Below, piece by piece: positions 1-12,516 of a DNA stretch of 64,000 bases. Position numbers and translations under genes: made by a program. The notes below the pieces were generated by a model. It was not told where the DNA came from. It made no database searches and saw only the letters and a program-made list of their open reading frames with translations. Source of the stretch: Temnothorax longispinosus. Lineage: Eukaryota > Arthropoda > Insecta > Hymenoptera > Formicidae. The stretch is from positions 26,765,720-26,829,719 of the forward strand of contig NC_092358.1 of assembly GCF_030848805.1 (NCBI RefSeq). The letters are read 5' to 3'. Each line of letters begins with the position of its first letter. Positions within the stretch are counted from its first letter, which is position 1.

Positions 1-3000
1 TTCCAAGATGGAGAGAAGCAAGGAAAAGCTAAATCAGCTGATTATTCAGAGGGTGGGTGAAATTAAGTTTTGGAAACCTTATCGAGATCGTCGCACAGAA
101 TCAATTTAACATAAGTGGATCTTAATGATAAAAATTATCAAAAGACGGTGTTTCGGCGCTTTGCATAAAACAAGTCTTTTCACGGTATCACAAAATATCC
201 GGCAATTTTCTAAATCTTATATTTTTCGGCAAAATTTTAACAAAATCACTTAATTCAAACATTCAAGTATTCGAATATATCAAAAATATTACATTTTTGT
301 TTTAGTATGTAAAATTAATTGAACACAATTACGTTATAATTTCATTACGTTCTTGCGCTTCGGTCATTTTGAAGTTAAATCTCTGAAATATTTGCCGATT
401 ATCGCGAGATGACGAACGCGTTATAATCATATTGATTCCGCAATATTTGGACGAGAACGTCGACGGGTGGACGGATGTCGAATGTATTTTTATTAGAGCA
501 CCCTGTGTCCCGGGCCGGCGGCCATTATGACGGCGAAGAAGGATGGTTCGGGGATTCTAATTTATTATCCCCTTGAGCTAAACCCACGGTGGCTCGTCGA
601 TGTAAATCCCAGCACGATCGATAGACACACCTCGGCCGCTTCGACCGAAGGTGGAGGTTTATAACTAGCCGGGGTGAAGGAACTCTTGAATCTTGCGCGA
701 CTGTAGATAGGACGGGAACTTTCTCGGCCTGTTCGTGTCTTGGCTTGGCGAAGCGAAAAACTTTCCGCGGAAGCGCAGCATACGTCTTTTCACAGGCATC
801 TCGCCGCTCGTATTCCACAATAACAAAATCACCGTCGTACCAGTTGATCCGCGAACGATTTCCGAGTCATTCTCTAGTAAGAAATAGTTTTTTAACGGAC
901 GATGCATCTAATTCCCGGATCCGACTCCGAGTCGACATAATTTATTATAAGAAGATTTAGTAAGAGCGAAATTTGCGCTATTTACGCGGTAAGGCAAGGA
1001 TGATACTGATCCAAACACGGAGAAAGTTTCAAAGGAGGATAAAAAGGAGAATCGGGAGATTCTTCACCATTTAAGAAATTCAGCTATTGGAGTGAATAGC
1101 TTACGCTAACTCGCAATCGAGAGAAATCGTTATAGCATATAAAAAATGTCTACAAAAAGTAGCACAAAGGCAGAAAGCGCTTAGAATTATTATATTAACT
1201 CGAATCAACAATTTCATGGTTTTAAAGGAGGGGTTCATGTAATTTTTAACTCGAGTTTCCCCCGTATTTTATACTAGTTTTAACGTCGGCATAACCGAGA
1301 TTGCCGGTTTTCCGTATCTACTTGGTTCCCAGTTTTCTGAGAAGAGAGAAAAAGATTGATTGATCGGGACGACGGACGTGCGGGACGTCTGCGGCCACAT
1401 ATGACGAATCAACCGACGGACTAATCGCCAAAATTAATTATCTCGTCAGGAGTCACTCAGAACCACCTAAATCACGCGATGGTAATTAAATTCAACGATA
1501 CATTGTCATTTGTCTTTAGTAGTACTAAACTGGAAACGAGCTTGAAAGCATCGTGGAACGATGAACAAATAACTGCGCAATAACGCAACAGCCCTGCGAT
1601 TTGCTTTGAGATACCCGCGTAATTACTGCAATACTACACGGTACAATGAATGACGCGGTCCACTGTGTATACCGTATATTCGTCAGAAACTCGATACACG
1701 GTCACTATATAATAAGACATACAGGCTTGGCCAAAGCATGAGACGCCGGCGAATTGCGACAAATGAACCTAGCTAGCACTTATATGCTAAAATGCAATAA
1801 ACTTTTGTACAGGATTATCGCGACGTTTGATCCAAGGACGAACCGATTTCATAATTTACAAGTTCCAGTCTGTTGATATATAAAACACATTAAACGATGG
1901 ACTCATCTTATTATATTATTTGCAAATTCAATTTTGCAAATATTGAATACAGCTTGATAAAGATACCCCTATGCGCTCCTGATCGAAGCTGTATGTAATG
2001 CGACAAGAGACCTAGTTGTCAGGTTGTTATTACGGTGCGATGAAATACGCGACTGAATACTACGACTTTTATGCCGTAGAACCGCACTTTAAAAACAATC
2101 TCAGATTTATATCGAAAGAAATTTCGTTTGCGCAATTGCGAAGGGAATAAAACGTGTATAATTTGAAAACTGAATCTGGCAATCATCTATCCCGAGTGGA
2201 TTAAATAAGCTTATAGTTCTGTATTCGCAAAACTTAAGACTCGAGCGTAAGCTTGGAGTCTTAAGTTCAAAAATAGCTTAATACACTTATCTCAACACTC
2301 TTGTACCTCTTTAGAAAGTTTCGCGAGAACTTTCAGGAATTAAGTAAGTGGCGATCGTTTGAATGTCTCTGGCGAAAAATTGAAACTGACAATGAGAATG
2401 TCGAATCGAGAATGGTTGCACGTGAGAGTTGAAAAGTTTCGCGAGGGCGATAAGATTCCGGTCACTATGCTATTCTTTTCGACGCGAAACAATCGCATCA
2501 CGAAAGTTTTCGTTCAATTTTAATTGAGAACGATGCCTCGTTGCCGTGCCGGCCGATCCGCAAAAATTTCATCCGGATTTGTTACGACTGTTCAAAGCGC
2601 AATTCGGATCACGTTCCCTCAGGGCAAATAGCTTTAATTTTTTGTCGTTCGCGTGGGTGAAAACAAAATGAATTAGCAGATGAACTCACGCATGTAAACT
2701 TCAATCAGCGCATCACGCGACTCGTACAAAACGGAGAAATTTATAAATTCAACACAATCACCACAGCCCGCTTTTTCATCAAAGAGAAGTATGTATTTTG
2801 TATGAGGCATTTTAATACGCCATTGCCTGACAACGTACAATTATTGTGTAATAAATTAACGTTATTAATCATTCACGCATTAGGTGTATATTTTTTAGCT
2901 GCGTGCTATTAATCTCTTTGACATTGATTGCGCTTAATTACAGTTCAAACAAAACGGACGCCGTAAGTAGAGTTGGAAGAAGAGAAGGACAGGAGGGAAG

Positions 3001-3369
3001 AAAATAAAGAAGAATGACTGGATGGAAAGAGGTAACGCAGCTGAAAAGCACACTCATTTCATTCAAAATTTAAAGTCTGACATGTAATCAATTACTTTAA
3101 CGAAACATTTAAGAATAACTTTAAAAAATTGTATGAAATTATTCATTCTTTGTCTGAAGTACGAGATTGTATTTTACTGTTCTAAATAATTCGTTCTAAA
3201 TGCTCCACACGACAAAATAAAAAGAGGATTTTTTACGAAAATTGTTTAAATAAAGTATTTTTTAATACTTTGACGATTCGCCTTGCAAAAATGTATGCTT
3301 TTGAGCAGATTATGAGATGCCCCAATTTTCGCACATAATACGTATAGTTGAATAGGATAAAATCAAGAC
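1..3369. other. Intergenic, no gene recognised
   Basis: AT-rich stretch downstream of the minus-strand gene that ends at 3370. Short open frames around 525-960 on both strands have no splice-site support and no recognisable composition, so they are not called. The only structure noticed is a small perfect palindrome at 2231-2267. If the last exon of the neighbouring gene is spliced at its GTGAGT (3373), further minus-strand exons could lie here, but none was identified. Confidence 0.5.
2231..2267. repeat. Short perfect inverted repeat
   Basis: Twelve-base arms AACTTAAGACTC (2231-2242) and its exact reverse complement (2256-2267) separated by 13 bases. Could form a small hairpin; no associated gene end is visible. 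Confidence 0.6.
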
Positions 3370-6300
3370 TCACGCTGGCTCCCCGTTCTGCTCGACGCGG
3401 ACGATATTGCCGCTGAGGGTCTCGATCTCCTGCGACCGCTTCACCGTGTGCACGCCCGTTTTCTCCCTCGGCGACGACACTCCCCTGACCGTGTTCACGC
3501 TCACTCCCGTGTCCGTCGATCTCACGCTCTCGATCGAATCCGTGGACACGCCGGTGGACGACTTCAAGGACGCGTCGCTGCCGCGATTCGCGTTCCTCGT
3601 TCGTACCACAGCATCACTGTTCACACCTGCGTTCACCGCACCATCCGCGGTACTCACATTGTTGCTCTTCGCCACGCTGTTCGTCGTCATTGCCGTCGCG
3701 TTGCTCATCGTCGTCTCCGCCTCCTCGTCCGCTTTGACCTTCGAGTCGTTCTCCATCACCGTGGGCATCTTATCGCTCGCCGGAACGTCGCGACTCATGG
3801 CCATCCTGCTACCCGCAGAGCCACTCTTGATTTCCGCCGAAGCGACTTGCTGTTGCTCCGAAGCCTTGGCGTCGCTTGGTTTGGGCCACCGAGCATTCTG
3901 TCTGCCAGAACGCTGATTGGCAGAAGACTGATTGCTGGAACGCTGATGAACCTCATCATTCATCCTAACGCTTTTCATGGATTGGCTGACGGTGCTGCTT
4001 TTCGAGTGTCCTCCGGTGCTATTCTCCGCGCCGACGGGAGAGTCCTTCTTATCGTTTCCAGGATTCGTCGCTTGACCTGCCCCGACCGGCGAGGATTTCT
4101 GACCCGTTGCGTTTGGCGTCGACGCGGGCACCGGTGATTCGCCCTTAGATGCGGGGGAGACGTCAAGTCGTTCCTTCTGCTGATTCGTCGTTGACCCATC
4201 TCGCTCTACGAGAAGCGCGTTCGCGTCGATGTGCAACGGCTGTACCGCCGTGGTCGTCGTGGTGTTCACCAGACGTTCGCTGGACGTACCGGTCGCCTGC
4301 GACGTCTGCTTCAGAAGATCTCTAAGATCCACTTCGTCCGCATTGCCCGAGGTGTTCCCATCTGTTCCGTTTTCCTTCAAGCTCGATTCGGCTCGACCAT
4401 TCTGAACCGATTGGCCGGCCTGCTTGTCATTCTCGTCTTCTTTTGCAAACCTATCCATCTTCCCGGCGTTCTGCTCGGGCATCGAGATGAACCTGCCGGT
4501 ACTCGACGAGCCGTTCGCCTTGCTCTTCAGAGGAATCTTCGATGGCGAAAGAAGGCGATCCTTAGCGGGACTTCTGTTCTGACCGTCCCTTCGAGTAGTA
4601 GCGTTGTTCTTCTGCGGCGACGTTCTCGATGCCTTCGTGGGGGATTGTTTCGTGGCATCCTTCCCTCTAACGTTCGATCGAGGAGTCGTCTTCTCCGGTT
4701 TCGTCGGGGTGCCTTGGATCGGCGAGAGTCGCGTCGAACCTTTCATAATCGGCTGTCGGCGTGTCGTCGTCGAGTTATTGTTGAGATTGCTGGTAGAGTT
4801 GGAGATGAAGCGGGTCTTAGCCTCGGCCAGATTCGTACGACTCCGAGAGTCGAATTTGTTTAGACGCGTTTTCGAGTCGTTCAACCGCGATTTCGAATCG
4901 GTCGCGTTCAATCGATTCCGCGAGTCCGAGACGTTCAGTCGCGTCCTCGAATCGACTCGGCGACCGATCTTCGGCGACGGCGAACGCTCATTGTCCTTCG
5001 TCAAGGAGGTGGACCGCTGACGATAAGTGGGCTGCGGTATCAGGCTTCTTCTGGGACTGTTCTGCTGCGACAACGACACTGCAAAACATAAACGAGTGAC
5101 TTAATAGAGATCATCGTTAATCGTTCATCGTTAAATTGTTGGTGTTGACTGCGTGGAACAACGCATACTGATCTTGTCCTTAATATTAATCTTAATAATC
5201 TTAATAGCTTTAATATCTTTAATATTAATCTGAATATTAATATAATCTTGTCTTTAATAATATTATTTTGCACGCATATTTTTATCTATAAATTTTTCCT
5301 ACCATTTTTCCTTAGCAGGAAGTATCAAAGCAGCTCGGTATTAAATTTTAATTTTGAACCAATTTTCACCAAGCGCATTGATAAGTAATTTTCAAATGAA
5401 ACTTTCTTGGCAATGTAGAAGTGTTACATAAAATATATAAAGCGTCTGGAATATTTTTAAACCTTATAACGTCTTTTAAATGTTTCAGCTGTCTGAGCTG
5501 TCAAAAATGTCTCATCAGCATAACGTCAAGAACCCTTAAATTTTATCTCAGCATCTTTGAAATATTCCAACGAAGCTATTATTACAAATCTTTGCAGCTC
5601 GCTCTTGATATACACTCGACGACCTTACCTCTTCGTTCGATTTTGCGTCGACGTCCGTCCCCGGCGACTTCCGGCGACTGCGGCCTCGACATTGAGCGAG
5701 GAGGTGGCCCCTTGAAGCCACGTCCGCGGAAGGGCGAGACCCTCCCTGTTGGCAAGGTGGACGACGCATCGCCGGCTTCCGGACTCGCCGGCCTGGATTC
5801 GGCGAGTATCACGAAGCTGGAACGACGATGCGCCCTGCCGAAAGACGTCGACGTCGGGGCGACTTTGTAGGGTTCGGGCGCGCGCGGGGGCGGCGGCGCC
5901 GCCACGGGAGGCGTCGGCGACAAGTACATGCTGTCGGGGACGGCCAGCACCTTGAAGGGCGGCGGACCCTGCCGCGCGACGTGGCCGTCATGATCGGTCC
6001 GCCTCATTCTTACGAGGCCCTATCTTTCATTGGGAAAATCACAAAGTTAATACGCTTATTCTGTGCCTATATTAATCCCTGAACTTGTGTTATTTACGCA
6101 AACGATTGACAGAGAAATTAGAAAAATGGAGAAAAAATTTAAAAACTTTTTTTTAGTTTATTATACAAGTATATTCGAAAATAACTATGAACTATGACTC
6201 TGTTATTTTAATAATAATGGCAAATTCAAACACAACAGCACGGAGAGAATGTTTCGTATATTTTACCCTTAAATTCAGTACAAACTTGGGACAACTTGGC

Positions 6301-6883
6301 AACCAAGAAATTTTTAAAATATACAAAAGACATTTTACAAACAACGTGATAAAAATTACCAAGCAGATTGATAAATTTTGAAAAATTATTGAAATGTCCT
6401 GGATATATTTTAGTAAAATTAATCAAACATATTTTATATTTTAATGTATTATGGTAGATTTTAATCAAAATAGCTCGCATAAAATTTTTTGTGGTACATG
6501 TTGTCCCACAACTACCATAATTTCAGAGTAAATTTTGAGAGAAAATTCTCTCCGTGAGTAAAATGAATAACGGTGAAACTGTGAAATATGAATTTGCGTT
6601 CAAATTATGGGATTAATTACTGTGTATAGTGTGTATCTTATTCAACAACGCGCAAAATTCATTTTTGCGAAATCCAAATTTATTTAATTTATTGTTTCGT
6701 GTGAATAAATTTGCGCATGCAATAAAAATTATTTTTATTTTATTCAATGTTATTTAATTTCATTAATTTTAAGTTAATTTATGTATTCTCAGTACGTTCC
6801 ATAATTCGAGCTCAGTACCTGGTGCCCTTCATGCAGGTCGCCGAAGTGAGAGGGACGCCGAGGGAATCCGCCGTTGCTCCCAC
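3370..6883 (-). CDS. Ser/Thr-rich low-complexity protein, unknown function
   Basis: Three exons were assembled on the minus strand: 6883-6819, 6019-5629 and 5078-3370. Acceptors (attgcag, gatag, ttttgcag) and donors (CAG|gtactg, GAG|gtaagg) agree in phase, giving an open frame throughout. The first exon reads in a frame that would need an upstream exon ending in phase 1; alternatively translation starts at the ATG at 6007 (A at -3), giving 695 residues. The protein is basic and rich in Ser, Thr, Pro and Asn, with a proline-rich N-terminal part, SP/TP sites, and a five-fold DS(R/K)xRLN-type repeat at about 4807-4953. No enzymatic domain, membrane segment or signal peptide is visible. The terminal TGA (3370-3372) overlaps a perfect donor GTGAGT (3373-3368), so the C-terminus may lie in a further exon. 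I do not recognise the family; composition resembles cytoskeletal or scaffold proteins, which is only an inference. Confidence 0.7.
4807..4953 (-). repeat. In-gene array of DS(R/K)xRLN peptide repeats
   Basis: Within the large exon of the Ser/Thr-rich gene five near-identical heptads occur: DSRTRLN, DSRNRLN, DSKSRLN, DSKTRLN and DSRSRTN, spaced by 0-3 residues. The DNA on the plus strand shows the matching repeated CGAxTC / TTxAxxCGxG pattern. Likely arose by slippage or short duplication in coding DNA. Confidence 0.85.
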
Positions 6884-7260
6884 CTGCAATGAATAGAAAT
6901 CTCTACTGAGAAAGAGAGAGTGCGTGACCATCGTGAAAATGTACGGAGAAATTTTTATTTCGAGATAAAAATCGAGATAGCGCAAAATTGCGGTTCCGCC
7001 CGGCGGACGGAAAACCGCAATTGCAAAAATAGAAACGGTCGTCCCGACCATCCTGATCGATCGATTGCTCGCGCGCGATGCGAAAAGTTTAAACGAAAAG
7101 TTTCGCGTATCGTACATTTTCTTCTGATGCATTTCTTTTACCTGTCGCGACGAAAGCAAACTTTCCGTCGTTCGTTATTTTCAATTCTATCAACCCTATC
7201 CTTATTTTCAATTCTATCAATTCTCTCAACCATTCGCCAGTCAAGGTATCATCAAATTAT

Positions 7261-7404
7261 GCCTGCGTTCGTTTCTTCACATTGGGAGCTATTGGCTCCT
7301 GTATTGAGAAAATAAAATCTACAACACACATAACGTGTATTATACACGTGTATTATAGATTATATTTTCCCAATAGCTGCCAATGTGAATAAACGAACGC
7401 AGGC
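7261..7404. mobile_element. Foldback/MITE-like hairpin element
   Basis: The left arm begins GCCTGCGTTCGTTTCTTCAC and the right end is its near-exact reverse complement (GTGAATAAACGAACGCAGGC). Arms pair over most of the length, with an ACGTGTATTATACACG palindrome near the centre. No coding capacity. Classified as a non-autonomous hairpin element by structure only. Confidence 0.7.
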
Positions 7405-8466
7405 TATATTGATAACACTCGAGGAACGGATCAATACGGCGCTTGGATTTCCATATAATTACCGTCTCGTGTTTCCGGCGATTTACTTTTCGCGGAAAAT
7501 CCGTCGGATCCTCGATTGCGGACGCGATTTTTCGCGAGATGTTGATGGACGCTTCTCTTCCCTCCACAAACTCGGAAGGAAGGAAAGACGACTCGACTCG
7601 CGGCGCGGCCAGCAATTAACGAATGCGGCGCGTATAATCATTCGTTCTGTGCGGCTTGGCACGTGTCCGGGCAACGAGAGTATAGCTATCCACGGCGGAT
7701 ACGAGAAACAACGCTTTATTCACGCTCTCGCAGACGATCGCCTGAGCGAATTCATCACGCTTACCGCTGAGCTACATTCCCGATGTGCCCGGTGCATCGC
7801 ATCGCATCGCATCGTCTCGTCTCGTCGCGCAACGCTGCGTCTCGCCGTAATAAAGAAGTTCCGTGCGCTCGTACTTTCCAAATCCGACAGAGCTCACCGA
7901 GGTAATTCGACCGTCGTCGTCGAAACGCTCTCGATCCGCGATAACCCCTCCCCCCTCCGCCGATAGATTAAAGATAATTTCCAATCGAAATGTGACGAGC
8001 CGAACGCTCGAAGACGATAATTTTCAAGCTTTAATTATTCTGTCTAAATTGTAAGATATTACAATTATTCTGTCAAAGTGTCACAAAGATGCATAGTAAA
8101 CGAGAATGCTCAAAGGGCTGTTCAACGAACAAACAGTTACGCGTCCTATCTGTCAACCGCGACAAGTATTTTATTCGCGATCTAGATCGGGACGAGTGGG
8201 AAATGTCCGAGGCGCAATTCACCGTTACAACAGCGACCGGGTGATTTACAATCGTCGTTCACCCACGAATCAATGGACGAGCGGGTGTACGAGCCATGAA
8301 TGCGCCGTAAATCGTAAAACCGCGAGGTGGTTTCCAGGCGCGCAATTAACTCCCTTAAATCGTAAATAGGAAGCATGCTTGGGGTCGCATGAATCGACCT
8401 TCGGAGCCCGGATCGAAAACGCGGGTGTGTAAAACAGTTACGCAAGGATCGCGGGGACGGGAATCG

Positions 8467-8755
8467 GACATTTATTCGCCGCGGCTGTTACGCTTTAGAT
8501 TCTGTCCGCAATTTAATCCTATTATTTGTCTAACTCGACTGAACATCGGTCCGATTTACTTTCCTCCTTTATATACGGATAAATTAAAGATATCTTATTT
8601 TGCACGATCATTTATTCGCCGGCTTTATCGATTCTGTCCGCAAATTTAATCCTATTTGTCTAACTATAAACTATTGTCGACTATAAACCTCGTTCGGTTT
8701 GCTCTCCTTCTTTATACAGGCAAATTAAAGACATTTTATTTTGAGCTGTCATCAG
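8467..8755. repeat. Diverged tandem duplication of about 140 bp
   Basis: Two consecutive units share CATTTATTCGCC, GATTCTGTCCGCAA, TTTAATCCTA, TTTGTCTAACT, CTTTATA and AAATTAAAGA in the same order; the second starts at about 8609. Small indels separate them. No protein frame spans both. Confidence 0.75.
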
Positions 8756-11700
8756 GAAGAAGAACAGCATTTCCGTAGAAGCACTCGCTGGCCTGCCCCG
8801 TGGATCTCGCGATTCGATAATAAACTCGCGATAATTCTCCACATCCGCTTATGCACCGACGCGCCGTGCACTCTACGTAATTACCATCATACGTCAATAA
8901 CTGCACTGTGAAGAAGGCGTAGAGTAGGTAGACGGAAGAGAGAAGAGAGAGAGAAGTAACACGGATCTCTCTAAGTGCATACTTTCGCCCATCACGACAG
9001 AGTTCCTAATTGTCTCATTAAATAAAAACGACGAGATGCCCGCCATTATCATTACAAAAATTGAGACTTGAGATTTCCATCCGTTATTCGGCCACGCGCC
9101 GCATTTAACGAAAGTAGAAATTTAAAATTCAGGGAAGTACAAAAATTCGTTCGGCCGTAATTATGCTTCTCGTTGTCAATGGAGCGCGATGCCGACGTTT
9201 AATCCCATTCACATTTTTCTGCCTTCGCAATTATCGTAATAATCGTGAAACGTGAAATTGTTAACGTTACACTGTTTACGGTTTACGTTTAATGCCGGCG
9301 ATTTTCGAAAGACGGAAATTGATTTTATCGTATTGTGAAATAAAAAAACTTTCGCCCCAATTAAACCTCACTTCTTTATCCAACAACGCGTTGAGGCGTC
9401 GTCGAGCATGGCCAACTTTAACTCCTTATTACCTAATGTATAGGAATAACAATTTATTTTCACGACGTCGACGGGAAATGAAAATCAAGCGATTGTACTC
9501 CGCTTTAAACATACGAAGAGATCAGAGGTCAACATCTGCGGCTTATTCCGTGGCTTTAATTTATTCTGCGCGACAGGTTGCATATTTGTAAATTCATATT
9601 GCATGTGTGCGCACAGTTATCATTTAATGCACGCTGATTGTCTCATTCATAAGTATGGACAGGTCCGTACTTCCGGGATAGATAACCGACGTAAAAACCT
9701 TCGTTTTATCACACAATGAAATTTATAAAATAAATATCGATACTTTCTGTTGGCGCGTATATAATTTTGATTCACAATGGATGCGCAGTTACGACGCAGT
9801 CATGTAACGTACTGTGTGTATATTTACGAAGCTCTCTCTCCCTCTATCTCTCTCGTGATATCGCTTATCGTTACAACGTTTACTCTCACTCGTTGTCCGA
9901 AAAACGTATCTCTAAAATGCAAAATGTAAAGGCCGACCTATAAAGTTTGTTTGAATACCGTACTTCTCTACGTAACGCGCAAATTTGACCTTTAGTCATT
10001 GTTTGAATACCCTAATCGATCACGAGGTCGACGCTTAAATTTAAATAAGAACATCGCGCGTGTAGAAGTGACCGCCGCCGCGAACGTAAATTACGAGCGG
10101 AGGCATGTAAAACAAGTTATATCGGAGTATCCGCCACCAATCGTGATTGCGAGCGCAGTGAAACTTCCGAGTTGTACGAATATATCCGAAAATTATGGAG
10201 GACTGGATACCTGACTCGGTTGTCCAAATTGAATCGAGATCTCAAATATTCTAAATAGTTTAAACGCCATCACTAAATAGTTTCATCATCGTCAACTCTA
10301 TCTTTCGAATGATTTAAACAATCGATAATGCTCAAACTATTCGATGTTCGCTCTTAACTTTCAAGCTTAGATTTGATCTAGAGGTATATGAAAAGTTTTA
10401 GAATTTTTAATAAAAATAAGTAAATAAATAAGCAAACGAAAAGGCGGATATATAAAATTTACAAAAATTATTAAGCTTAAGATTCTGTTCGGTGATCGAA
10501 AATATGAACATTCGTTTATTCTGTGTTTTAATTATCGTAAATTTTGCGGGCAGTTTTAAGCAAATTACTACAATTATATTTGGAGATTTGACAGATTATT
10601 CAAAATATTGCCGCAGCAATCGGCCGTGCTCCGCTCACTTCGACGACGGAGTATGAGTTCCGGTATTATAAGCGTATCGCGCGACAACTTTACTTCCGTC
10701 ACACATGATGACAGAGCTTTTCTTCTCACGTTCTAGTGACCGGTAAAGCGGAAACAGTCCGCCGTAACGAAACCGCGCGCGATTCGCCGCGACAAGTCGA
10801 GGAAGAGGCGCGCCGAGCCGCGTCCTTAATTAGCATCCGTCGCGTAATACCTTAATTAAACTGCACGTCATTGCCGCGCTTTCCAAACACGCAGCGGCCG
10901 CGAATTTACCGCTGCTGCAGCTGTTGCAATCGCGCGTATCACACAGCCGATCGTTGAATCGGCCCGCGCCCCGAAGGAGAACGGAGAATGCAGATCGCGT
11001 ACCCTGCGGGGTCAATGACCCCGGTTTTACGCCTGTGTTTAGCGACCGGGGAGGTTCCGGACAGCGAGACATTTGCGTAACAATCGATTCTTCCGCGGAA
11101 CCCTTTGACGGTTGGTTGGACGCAAAAATAGCCGGAACGGTCATTTTTTTCAGCCATTTCTTCGATCACACCTATGAATTAAGAAGAAGCACTCGCTCTT
11201 ATTTATTATATTATGTAAAAATCTACGTAAAAAAATGTTTCTTTCCCTTCTTAGATATTCAGAAATAATTTCCAACATTTTTAAAAATGGCGAACTATGT
11301 TTTTTTTATTTTTCACCAATTTTTTTAATTTGTAAGTTTTGTGCATTTCCTTTTTATATCTCTATTAGATTATTTTAGAAGGATCAATATTTCCGAAATG
11401 GGAATGATTATAATTTCTGCAGTTTTCTGATGATTTCTGATGATATTTTACCATTTCGCAAATTTAAATTACCTGCAAGTCTCCTTTCTTCTATCCTGCA
11501 ATATTGCTTTAAAACTCACGCACACTTCGCTTCTGTACAGAGCATTAAAGTATACGTTTTCTCGTAAAGTAGGTACTAATTCTACGCATTTTTAGCTCTA
11601 ACGAGCTCCTGTTGTCGCAATGTCGTAACTATACGGCGCACGTAACGTAAACTCTGTTTCGAAATAGGGAAGCTCTCGGCGGGCGGTCTGGAGAAGTCTC

Positions 11701-12254
11701 GTCTCAACGCACCGTCCGCACCGAGGGAAACGATACGTCTGCCGTGTGGCAATTAATACAGGATCGTAATGACCGTTTTGCTCGAAATGATCGGGTATTA
11801 CGCGAACGTTACGCCGCGCCCGGAACTTATTCCTCGCTCTATAAATCCAGGCGTACCGGTTTTTCGACCGCGCCTCCCGCAAGAGCGCGATTTCTCGCGT
11901 GGAATCCCCGACGATAAACGCGCGTGTGCACGCGCGTGTTAGATAACCGAAGCCTCTCGGAGGGTTTCGCAAATCCATCAGCCGTGCGATTTTCGAAAGC
12001 GCCGCTGCTGGTCCCCATCCCAGCTAATCTCGGGGATGAGCTACGATCCGGCGAGCGTGACAAGCGATAGGAATGAAAATTTAAGCTCGCAAGCTCGCGT
12101 CCGAGAGAAGATACATGTAAAATAGTCTCTACATCACTGTTGAATATTAAAGAATGATATTTAAATTAATTAAGTTCATATTTTGTTACTATGTGTGTCA
12201 AAATTTATTATTTTCACACAAAACAGTATTTTTAACTCCATTGGTTTAGTTAAA

Positions 12255-12516
12255 TTAACACTGCGCGGACCCTGTGGCCCTTTATGTCAATTTTTCATTT
12301 ATGATTCTCACGGGAAATGGCTTTAGCGCTCTTAAAGAAAAATTGCAACAGTTCCGGCCCGTGTAAGTGTTGTAGAAATCACTTTTTGAAACCTTAAAAG
12401 ATAATACACGAATTTTTTTATAGATTTTTTTGTAACACAGGAACGCTTTCAAGAACCCTTTGGATTTAAAAGTCCCAGGATGTCTGGGTGAGTGCTCCAA
12501 AAACGCGCAGTGTTAA
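12255..12516. mobile_element. TTAA-bounded MITE, piggyBac-like
   Basis: Begins TTAACACTGCGCG and ends CGCGCAGTGTTAA, a perfect 13-base terminal inverted repeat that includes the TTAA at each edge. A TTAA target duplication is the hallmark of piggyBac-type transposons. At 262 bp it is too short to encode a transposase; the internal minus-strand frame (12282-12500) is not credible. The flanks both carry TTTAGTTAAATTAA, an extra direct repeat. Confidence 0.65.

Noticed and set aside
3448..4137. Plus-strand frame of 229 codons, rich in Arg and His
   Set aside because: It is antisense to the large Ser/Thr-rich exon, whose minus-strand frame is 569 codons with correct splice sites; the composition is that expected of a shadow frame.
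4231..5020. Further plus-strand frames across the same exon
   Set aside because: Overlapping shadows in two frames, no splice or start support.
12282..12500. Minus-strand 72-codon frame
   Set aside because: Entirely inside the TTAA-bounded MITE and without any transposase-like motif.
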